In this document: piece after piece, positions 8,587 to 14,157 of the stretch
Layout: every line of letters starts with the position of its first letter
How positions within the stretch are numbered: position 1 is the stretch's first letter
The notes under the pieces: generated by a model
What the model was told of the DNA's origin: nothing
Database searches by the model: none
What the model saw: the letters and a program-made list of their open reading frames with translations, nothing else
Made by a program: the position numbers and the translations under genes
NCBI GenBank assembly: GCA_040235565.1
Contig: JBECLA010000083.1
Span: 1-14,516, forward strand
Direction of reading: 5' to 3'
DNA: 14,516 nt
From: JAHEIJ01 sp040235565
Lineage (GTDB): Bacteria; Pseudomonadota; Gammaproteobacteria; UBA6429; Thiohalophilaceae

Positions 8587-10082
8587 GTCGCCTCATCCTT
8601 CACGCGATAGGTAAACCAACCGGCGACAGCGGCAGCCCATTCTTCGCGTGGACTGTCGAGTCCAAGAGCAGTGTGTCGAACCTGCTTTTCGAGCATTGCC
8701 AGTGAAGCAGGTACGTCTGCAATATCCAGATCATCAAATAAATGATCGTTAAACGCGACCAACCAGGCTATCTGGAATTCCACCGGCAGTGGGGAAAGAC
8801 GATCCTGTTTGAGGATCTCGCGCAATAACCGGCCACGCTGGATCGCAGTTTCCATGGACGCCTCGAGACGGGCGCCAAACCGGGTAAAGACCTCCAGCTC
8901 GAGGTACTGGAGATAGTCAAGTTTCATGCGCCCGGCTTCTTCCTTAATACGCGGATGCTGCGCCTGTCCGCCAATACGTGAGACCGAGCGGCCGATATCG
9001 ATGGCCGGACGGAAACCACCGGAAAACAAATCGCGATCGAGGTAAACCTGACCATCGGTAATGGATATCAGGTTAGTCGGGATATAAGAAGCAATCTCAC
9101 CCAACTGGGTTTCGACGATAGGCAGCGCGGTCATACTACCACCACCATGGGCAGCACCCAGGCGCGTTGCACGTTCTAATAAACCCGCATGAACTGAAAA
9201 GATGTCACCAGGATAGGCTTCGCGCCCGGGTGGCCGGCGTAATAACAGCGACAGTTCGCGATAGTTCTTGGCATGGGTAGAAAGATCATCGTAGATAATC
9301 AGCACATCCTTGCCCTGTTGCATCCAGAACTCGGCCACTGCACAACCGGCAAAGGGCGCCAGATGTTGCAAACCCGGCAGGCTGCTTGCTTCGGCCACCA
9401 CAATGGTGGTGTAGTCCAGGGCACCGAACTCTCGCAGGGTATCGATAGTATTGATAATCGTTGAACGTTTTTGCCCGATAAGAACATAAACACAATATAC
9501 GTTCATGCCTCTTTGGTTGATCACTGTATCGATTGCGACGGAACTCCGTCCCAGACCTTCATCACCAATCAGGAGTTGTCGTTGTCCTTTGCCGATGGGA
9601 ATCATGGTATCGATGATCTTGATTCCGCTATAGAGGGGTTCTGCAACGAAGTCACGCGCAACAATCGGCGGTGATTTTGATTCCATTGCCTGCCAACGTG
9701 TATGCACCGGGGGTGCCACACCATCGAGCGGAATTCCTGATGGATCGACGACACGCCCGAGCAGTTCATCGCCGACCGGCATGCTTAACGTCCGACCGGT
9801 GCGCAGCACGGTGGTACCTGCGGTTAACGTTTCGGTTTCATGCAACAGGACGGCGCCAATTAGCCCTTCCGTTAGATCAAAGACCATTGCCCGGCTACCA
9901 TCCGCGAATACCAGAACATCATCGATTGCCGCAGATGGCAAACCCGCAATCCAGGTAATACCATCACCCACCGAAATCACATGACCTTGTTCCTTGATGC
10001 GTAACTTCGGCCGATAGTGTTCGAGCCATTTTGCCTGACGTTCCAGCAATCCGGTTGACACGTCTGTAGCGTTACTGTTCAT
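8583..10082 (-). CDS. atpA: N-ATPase alpha subunit with Arg in the P-loop
   Basis: This non-catalytic nucleotide-binding subunit (499 residues) alternates with beta in the F1 hexamer. The framework is clear: GIKIIDTMIPIGKGQRQLLIG (153-173), LIIYDDLS with Walker-B Asp265/266, LLLRRPPGREAYPGD (279-293), and SVSRIGGQAQ with the arginine finger Arg369 that reaches into the beta catalytic site. The P-loop is abnormal: residues 173-181 read GDEGLGRSS where alpha subunits usually have GDRQTGKTA, so the phosphate-binding Lys is Arg179 (codon CGG) and the Thr is Ser. The non-catalytic site may therefore bind nucleotide poorly or differently, while the arginine finger is kept. The start overlaps the atpF stop by 11 bases with no clear ribosome binding site, so translation is probably coupled to atpF. 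Confidence 0.95.
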   Translation of the reverse strand: MNSNATDVSTGLLERQAKWLEHYRPKLRIKEQGHVISVGDGITWIAGLPSAAIDDVLVFADGSRAMVFDLTEGLIGAVLLHETETLTAGTTVLRTGRTLSMPVGDELLGRVVDPSGIPLDGVAPPVHTRWQAMESKSPPIVARDFVAEPLYSGIKIIDTMIPIGKGQRQLLIGDEGLGRSSVAIDTVINQRGMNVYCVYVLIGQKRSTIINTIDTLREFGALDYTTIVVAEASSLPGLQHLAPFAGCAVAEFWMQQGKDVLIIYDDLSTHAKNYRELSLLLRRPPGREAYPGDIFSVHAGLLERATRLGAAHGGGSMTALPIVETQLGEIASYIPTNLISITDGQVYLDRDLFSGGFRPAIDIGRSVSRIGGQAQHPRIKEEAGRMKLDYLQYLELEVFTRFGARLEASMETAIQRGRLLREILKQDRLSPLPVEFQIAWLVAFNDHLFDDLDIADVPASLAMLEKQVRHTALGLDSPREEWAAAVAGWFTYRVKDEAT

Positions 10083-10818
10083 GGGTCAAGTGTCGAAAGC
10101 CTTCGAGTTCGTCCTGCAGATCCGCGCCCAGTATCCATGCACCAATGGTAATCCGGACCCCCGCCAGCAAGTTTTTGTTCTGCTGGAATTCAATGGGTAT
10201 GTCTGAGCGGGTTATTTTATTCACGGCCTGCTCAATCGATTGACGTTGTTGCCCGGAAAGTGGATAGGCTGTGGTGACAATGATGGATTCAGGGAGTTGC
10301 TCGACGTTGTTACGCAATGCTGTCATGCGTTCATCGGGGAGTTGTTTGATGTCATCGAGCAGCATTTCAATGAGACGTGCTTCTGTATCGGGTCCAGCCG
10401 CGTGTTGCAGCAGGCGGGTCGCAAATCGGGCACCCTGCTCCAGCGCGGTTTCTTCCATTTTGCGCATGGAGTCGGACTGGCGACGCGCTTCGGCCACACG
10501 TGCCTTTTCCTGTTGCAGTTCCAGCTCGGTTTGTAACTGCGATAATTTCGTAGTGCGTTCAGCCTCGATATCCTCAGTCAGCTTACTGCGCGCTTGTTGG
10601 CGTTCCTGTTCCCACTCGCCAAGCCGCCCTTCATACTGTTGGCGTAATTTTTCCGCTTCTTCATGATGTGCCTCGGCATCTTGCAGGGTTTTTTCGATCC
10701 CTGCCCGTCGACGGGCGATCACATCCAGTACCGGTCTATATAGAAAGTGTTTCAGGATCCAGACCAGGACCAGGAAATTAATGATCTCGAGAATAAAGGT
10801 GGACCAGTTCAACTCCAC
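10072..10818 (-). CDS. atpF: N-ATPase b subunit with delta-like C-terminal domain
   Basis: This is the peripheral stalk subunit that anchors F1 to the membrane stator. Residues 8-26 form one membrane helix (ILEIINFLVLVWILKHF), 30-130 a charged, heptad-like coiled coil, and 178-241 a region resembling the C-terminal domain of the delta/OSCP subunit (IIVTTAYPLSGQQR, then NLLAGVRITIGAWILGADLQDELEGF as separate blocks). At 248 residues it is about 90 longer than E. coli b. This fits the absence of atpH from the operon: the b chain probably supplies the delta contact to F1. The start is GTG at 10818, chosen because AAGGAGGAGGGG lies upstream and no nearby ATG is in frame. The 53-base gap after atpE is the largest inside the operon. 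Confidence 0.92.
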   Translation of the reverse strand: MELNWSTFILEIINFLVLVWILKHFLYRPVLDVIARRRAGIEKTLQDAEAHHEEAEKLRQQYEGRLGEWEQERQQARSKLTEDIEAERTTKLSQLQTELELQQEKARVAEARRQSDSMRKMEETALEQGARFATRLLQHAAGPDTEARLIEMLLDDIKQLPDERMTALRNNVEQLPESIIVTTAYPLSGQQRQSIEQAVNKITRSDIPIEFQQNKNLLAGVRITIGAWILGADLQDELEGFRHLTHEQ

Positions 10819-10826
10819 GTTATTAT

Positions 10827-10838
10827 CCCCTCCTCCTT
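10827..10838 (-). promoter_or_regulatory. Ribosome binding site of atpF (GTG start)
   Basis: AAGGAGGAGGGG ends 8 bases before the GTG at 10818. This purine-rich site supports the non-ATG start and probably restores initiation after the 53-base gap from atpE. Confidence 0.75.
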
Positions 10839-10871
10839 GTTAATACCAGTGCTATCATCTCTATTGCTTGT

Positions 10872-11138
10872 CTATTGCAACAGGTATTCAAGCAGCGGAT
10901 TACGGAATAGCACGATAAGCACAATGACCAGCACATAGATCGCCAGCGACTCGATCATTGCCAGACCAATAAACAAGGTACGCATGATGGAACGCTCTGC
11001 CTCCGGTTGTCGCGACAGTGCATCCAGAGCACGACTGATGGCCCAACCCATGGCAATGGCTGGCAACATCACGCCGAGCGTAATACCAATAATCGCGGCA
11101 ACAGTTGATGCCATGGTGAATGTGGTTAAGTCGGGCAT
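10872..11138 (-). CDS. atpE: N-ATPase c subunit (rotor ring)
   Basis: This 88-residue, two-helix proteolipid forms the ion-carrying rotor ring. Helix 1 spans about 10-37, the polar loop has RQPEA (43-47), and helix 2 spans about 52-78 with the ion-binding carboxylate Glu63 followed by Ser64 (MIESLAIY). Aligned by eye to the Ilyobacter sodium c subunit, the helix-1 Gln32 position is Met30 and the Thr after the ES pair is Leu65. The GxGxGxGxG motif of helix 1 is reduced to one Gly (Gly31), with Ala and larger residues elsewhere. Coupling to protons, or weakened sodium selectivity, and a wide ring are therefore plausible. The ribosome binding site AAGGAG lies within the end of atpB, 6 bases before the ATG, fitting the high copy number needed. 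Confidence 0.95.
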   Translation of the reverse strand: MPDLTTFTMASTVAAIIGITLGVMLPAIAMGWAISRALDALSRQPEAERSIMRTLFIGLAMIESLAIYVLVIVLIVLFRNPLLEYLLQ

Positions 11139-11141
11139 AGG

Positions 11142-11828
11142 TTACTCCTTTTCTTTTTGCCGAAGTTGTTGTGACTGGATACCGCCAGCGACATAAATCA
11201 GTGCCAGCATGCCAAAAATGTAAGCCTGTACCAGGGCCTCGACAATATGCAGCATCAGGATAGGTACAGGAGCCAGGAAACCGGCAACGATCAAAATCAA
11301 CAGCGCCGCCATTTCCAGGCTCATCATGTTGCCAAACAATCGCACGGCCAGTGCAATGGTACGTGTAACCTCACTGATTAAATGAAATGGCAACAGGATC
11401 GGATTCGGGCTAATGTAATGATGCAAATAATTCTTCACGCCCTGCGAGCGTATGCCGAACCAATGAGTGGAAAGAAACACCAGAAAGGCCAGTCCGGCGG
11501 TAGCGGACAGATCCCGGGTCGGTGAATGCGCCCCGGGAAGCAGACCACTTAGATTGGCGATAACCAGAAAAACCCACAGGCTGGCGATGAACGGCAAGAT
11601 CCGTTGCGTTTGCTCAGGCGCGACCGCTACCACGGCATTTTCAATTGTCACAACAACCCCTTCCACCGCTGTCTGAACCGGTCCGGGTTCGATTTGCAAA
11701 CGTCGCGTCACCAGCCAGGCAAATAACCAGAGTACCGCCATGATTACCCAGGTCGTTATCACCGTATTGGTAATAGCAACAGGCCCCAGTTCAATCACAG
11801 GTTTAATGAGGATGTTTTCTCCGGCCAT
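11142..11828 (-). CDS. atpB: N-ATPase a subunit (stator ion channel)
   Basis: This 228-residue membrane protein forms the two ion half-channels facing the c-ring. Hydrophobic helices are visible at about 24-41, 78-97, 111-125, 145-170 (the tilted helix), 172-192 and 195-214. The diagnostic segment EVTRTIALAVRLFGNMMS (153-170) includes Arg163, equivalent to the essential stator arginine (E. coli Arg210). It begins 3 bases after the atpQ stop, leaving no space for atpR. The chain is shorter than E. coli subunit a (271 residues), as is common in N-ATPases. The preceding ribosome binding site is weak (AAAGAG). Confidence 0.94.
   Translation of the reverse strand: MAGENILIKPVIELGPVAITNTVITTWVIMAVLWLFAWLVTRRLQIEPGPVQTAVEGVVVTIENAVVAVAPEQTQRILPFIASLWVFLVIANLSGLLPGAHSPTRDLSATAGLAFLVFLSTHWFGIRSQGVKNYLHHYISPNPILLPFHLISEVTRTIALAVRLFGNMMSLEMAALLILIVAGFLAPVPILMLHIVEALVQAYIFGMLALIYVAGGIQSQQLRQKEKE
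11145..11150 (-). promoter_or_regulatory. Ribosome binding site of atpE
   Basis: AAGGAG encodes the last Lys and Glu of atpB and lies 6 bases before the atpE ATG. It is the strongest site of the ATPase operon by eye, as expected for the multi-copy c subunit. Confidence 0.75.
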
Positions 11829-11831
11829 CAG

Positions 11832-12101
11832 TTACTCTTTTATAAAAAGATACACATTCAGTCCGCCAATAATTACACCCAACAGGATCAAACTCAGTGT
11901 CCAACGCATAGAATAGCCTGTGGCCAGACTGTCCAGCCATTGCCCGAGATAAGCGCCCCCAATGACCGGAATGACAAATAACAACCCAAGTGTCCCGATG
12001 TAGACCGTCTGCCCGATTAGCGTCGGCCGATCATGTTCGGCTTTCTTCATGCGTCTTGCCTGGCGCTCTACCTGTTTTCGCAAATCGTCCGGCTGGGGCA
12101 T
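11832..12101 (-). CDS. atpQ: N-ATPase accessory membrane protein AtpQ (AtpI-like)
   Basis: This small membrane protein (89 residues with the start used here) is encoded between atpC and atpB, where N-ATPase operons carry atpQ. The N-terminal 25 residues are highly charged (RKQVERQARRMKKAEHDR). Two membrane helices follow, at about 29-47 (TVYIGTLGLLFVIPVIGGAYLG as the core) and 61-85 (TLSLILLGVIIGGLNVYLF), joined by a loop with GQWLD. This layout matches the AtpI-related family proposed to help assemble the c-ring. I use the ATG at 12101; a start 12 codons earlier would overlap atpC by 31 bases. The usual partner atpR is not found. Confidence 0.82.
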   Translation of the reverse strand: MPQPDDLRKQVERQARRMKKAEHDRPTLIGQTVYIGTLGLLFVIPVIGGAYLGQWLDSLATGYSMRWTLSLILLGVIIGGLNVYLFIKE

Positions 12102-12106
12102 CGTAA

Positions 12107-12511
12107 TCAACCTGTGCTCATGCGACCCATTTCCCACATGCGTTTCAGTACTTCTTCCTCCATGCGGTGCAGGCTTTCCTTCATGGAATGCAATTGTTCC
12201 TCTTCCGTAATCAATTGCTGCTGCAGCGCCTCGCTAATACGCATGTAGTCATCATCCAGCAAATACCGTCGCGTGCTCAGTGTCAGGATATTGTCGTGGA
12301 AATAAAGCACGGCGCCAGGTAAAGCGAGGTACTGCCAATCACTATCCCCAACACGAAAGCGCGCCAATCCAATAATCAGTGATGTTATTAATCGCGCGTG
12401 ACCGGCGAGAATCCCGAAGCTCCCGGACTTATCTTCCCCGACAAACGAGGTGACTTCCTTGATCTCCCTGCTTCGGGTCGCATCGTGCAGTTTAAGGGTA
12501 AAGCTGTTCAT
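12107..12511 (-). CDS. atpC: N-ATPase epsilon subunit
   Basis: This 134-residue F1 subunit binds the foot of gamma. The N-terminal beta-sandwich includes SFGILAGHARLITSL (32-46), the counterpart of the conserved GxxGILPGHAPL motif. The C-terminal part (about 85-130) is an unusually charged helical hairpin (EEEQLHSMKESLHRMEEEV). The ATG at 12511 overlaps the atpD stop by 4 bases (ATGA) and has GAAGGGG upstream; the open frame extends 12 codons further into atpD but without homology. Gene order beta then epsilon at the operon start is the N-ATPase arrangement, whereas housekeeping operons place them at the end. Confidence 0.88.
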   Translation of the reverse strand: MNSFTLKLHDATRSREIKEVTSFVGEDKSGSFGILAGHARLITSLIIGLARFRVGDSDWQYLALPGAVLYFHDNILTLSTRRYLLDDDYMRISEALQQQLITEEEQLHSMKESLHRMEEEVLKRMWEMGRMSTG

Positions 12512-13902
12512 AATTTGACCCCTTCCATGGTACCGCGCATGTAACACTGTTCTTCGGAAACCTGGTCATATTTACCCGATAAAAACCCATCACAATCGGC
12601 AAGTGTCTGCTCCAGTGGAACAGAAACACCTTTGATCCCGGTATGTGAGGCGGTGGTCCAGAATGGTTGGGTAAGGTAGCGTTGTAATTTGCGCGCCCGT
12701 CGGATGATTTTGCGATCCTTGGGCGATAGTTCTTCCACGCCCAGCATGGTAATAATATCTTCCAACTCCTGATAACGTGCCAGGTGTTCCCGTACGCCTT
12801 CCGCGATGTTGTAGTGATGTGCACCGAGGGTATGGCGATCCATCAGACGACTGCCTGATTGCAAGGGATCCACAGCAGGGTAGATACCCTTGCCCGCCTG
12901 GGCACGCGAGAGGATCACCGTGGTATCAAGGTGACTCAAAATGGTACTGACCGCCGGATCGGTCATGTCATCGGCCGGCACATACACCGCTTGCACCGAG
13001 GTGATGGCACCTGACCTGGTCGACAGGATCCGATCCTGCATTTCCGCCACTTCTGTCGTCAGGGTGGGCTGATAACCTACTGTTGCCGGCATGCGGCCCA
13101 GCAGACTGGAAACTTCACTGCCCGCCTGAATGAAACGAAAGATATTGTCCATCACGAATAGCACTTCTTTTTGTAAGCTATCGCGCAAATATTCGGCATA
13201 TGCCAGTGCTGACAGGCCTACCCGGAAACGCACCCCGGGGGATTCATCCATTTGCCCGAATACCATCAGCGTCTGCGGAAGTACGCCCGCCTTGCGGACT
13301 TCGTGCCATAGTTCGTGCCCTTCCCGTATACGTTCGCCTACCCCGGCAAAGACTGACACCCCTTCATGCATCTTCGCCACGGCATGCATGAATTCCATGA
13401 TCAGCACCGTCTTGCCGACCCCGGCCCCGCCGAATAAACCGGTTTTGCCGCCTTTGACGAAGGGGCACAGTAAGTCAATCACCTTGATCCCCGTCTGAAG
13501 TAATTCCCCCACTCCCACGGCTTCATCGAGGGGTAGCGGCCGATGATGAACATTGCGAAATTCCTGTGGCGACAGGGCATCGCCGTCATCCAGCGGTTCA
13601 CCGAAGATATTCAATAATCGACCCAGACATTCCGGCGTCACCGGCACATGTAACGGTGCCCCGGTGTCATACACCGGCATTCCCCGATGCAGGCCGGTAC
13701 TGCGATGCAGGGTAATGGTACGCACATGGCGCTCATCCAGGTGTTGATGGACTTCGAACAGATAGGTCTCGTGATTGAAATGTGCCGATAGTGCCTGTCG
13801 CAGTGGTGGCAAGGTATCACAGGCAATGACAGCGACAGGACCATGCACCTCGGTAATGACACCGATGGGTGTCCGATTATGCACTTCCTCCGCCATTGTC
13901 AT
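12508..13902 (-). CDS. atpD: N-ATPase beta subunit (catalytic)
   Basis: This catalytic subunit (464 residues) of the F1 hexamer hydrolyses or synthesises ATP. All catalytic elements are present: Walker A GGAGVGKT (158-165), the general-base region GVGERIREGHEL with Glu190, Walker B LFVMD (248-252), and GRMPATVGYQPTL (269-281) with PADDMTDPA (309-317). The DELSEED segment, which pushes gamma, reads EELSPKD (390-396), with fewer acidic residues. It is the first gene of the operon, an arrangement typical of the laterally transferred N-type ATPase. An ATG two codons after the one used (13896) could also be the start; neither has a good ribosome binding site. A promoter candidate lies about 48 bases upstream. 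Confidence 0.95.
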   Translation of the reverse strand: MTMAEEVHNRTPIGVITEVHGPVAVIACDTLPPLRQALSAHFNHETYLFEVHQHLDERHVRTITLHRSTGLHRGMPVYDTGAPLHVPVTPECLGRLLNIFGEPLDDGDALSPQEFRNVHHRPLPLDEAVGVGELLQTGIKVIDLLCPFVKGGKTGLFGGAGVGKTVLIMEFMHAVAKMHEGVSVFAGVGERIREGHELWHEVRKAGVLPQTLMVFGQMDESPGVRFRVGLSALAYAEYLRDSLQKEVLFVMDNIFRFIQAGSEVSSLLGRMPATVGYQPTLTTEVAEMQDRILSTRSGAITSVQAVYVPADDMTDPAVSTILSHLDTTVILSRAQAGKGIYPAVDPLQSGSRLMDRHTLGAHHYNIAEGVREHLARYQELEDIITMLGVEELSPKDRKIIRRARKLQRYLTQPFWTTASHTGIKGVSVPLEQTLADCDGFLSGKYDQVSEEQCYMRGTMEGVKL

Positions 13903-13949
13903 ATGAGATAGGATATCTGCTTTGTGAGAATTTCTCGCATGCTCTATTC

Positions 13950-13978
13950 ATAATAGCGCACTTGGTGGAAAGTGTTAT
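13950..13978 (-). promoter_or_regulatory. Candidate promoter of the N-ATPase operon
   Basis: On the minus strand ATAACA (13978-13973, four of six to TTGACA) is followed after 17 bases by TATTAT (13955-13950, five of six to TATAAT). Transcription would start near 13943, about 40 bases before atpD. It was found by eye and is unsupported by other data. Confidence 0.4.
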
Positions 13979-13989
13979 TGGCATGGCAT

Positions 13990-13999
13990 TTCACGTGAA
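13990..13999. promoter_or_regulatory. Perfect 10-bp palindrome, operator candidate
   Basis: TTCACGTGAA reads the same on both strands and ends 11 bases upstream of the candidate -35 box of atpD, a usual place for an activator or repressor site. A 10-bp palindrome can arise by chance, and I do not recognise it as the site of a known regulator. Confidence 0.3.
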
Positions 14000-14044
14000 C
14001 TGCGTGTAGTTGAGCGTTACGCTGTTTTATTACACTTGGCCTAC

Positions 14045-14075
14045 AATCCCCTGGCTTATAGAAACGACGGGGGTT
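14045..14075. repeat. Weak inverted repeat next to the main hairpin
   Basis: AATCCCC (14045-14051) faces GGGGGTT (14069-14075) across 17 bases. On the plus-strand transcript it would pair fully with one G-U wobble; on the minus strand there is one mismatch. It sits one base from the stronger hairpin. The long loop makes it a poor terminator. Confidence 0.3.
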
Positions 14076-14076
14076 A

Positions 14077-14110
14077 CGTCAACACGGAGCGCGACGCATC
14101 CATGTTGACG
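14077..14110 (-). repeat. Long hairpin between the transglutaminase-like gene and atpD
   Basis: The outer arms CGTCAACA and TGTTGACG (8 bp) enclose, on the minus strand, a T-G wobble, GGA/TCC, a one-base bulge and GCG/CGC closing a 3-base TCG loop. This makes about 15 pairs in 34 bases. On the plus strand the wobble becomes a C-A mismatch, so the minus-strand RNA folds better. It begins 47 bases after the stop of the transglutaminase-like gene. No U tract follows (next bases TAACCCCC), so it may act as a 3'-end stabiliser or factor-dependent terminator rather than an intrinsic terminator. Confidence 0.6.
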
Positions 14111-14157
14111 ATATCATTGGTGGTGGCCACTAAAACGATTGTTGCAAAAGGATTATC

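Larger units (their letters stand above)
13903..14157. other. Intergenic regulatory region upstream of atpD
   Basis: These 255 bases between the transglutaminase-like gene and atpD contain no credible gene. In minus-strand order they hold a long hairpin (14110-14077), a weaker hairpin (14075-14045), a short inverted repeat AGCGT-T-ACGCT (14023-14013), the perfect palindrome TTCACGTGAA (13999-13990) and a promoter candidate (13978-13950). There is no T-run after either hairpin. Confidence 0.6.

Noticed and set aside
10860..10878. Direct repeat TCTATTGC separated by three bases at the atpE end
   Set aside because: Only 8 bases, and it partly codes for the last residues of the c subunit; likely chance.
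12512..12547. Longer epsilon reading frame starting at 12547
   Set aside because: It would overlap atpD by 40 bases and adds 12 residues without family similarity. The ATG at 12511 has an ATGA overlap and a ribosome binding site.
8583..13902. Housekeeping F1F0-ATP synthase operon
   Set aside because: Gene order starts with beta and epsilon, includes an atpQ-like gene, lacks atpH and has a long b subunit; this is the N-type arrangement, not atpIBEFHAGDC.
14045..14075. Possible intrinsic terminator
   Set aside because: The stem is short with a 17-base loop, and no U-run follows on either strand, so it is listed only as a weak inverted repeat.
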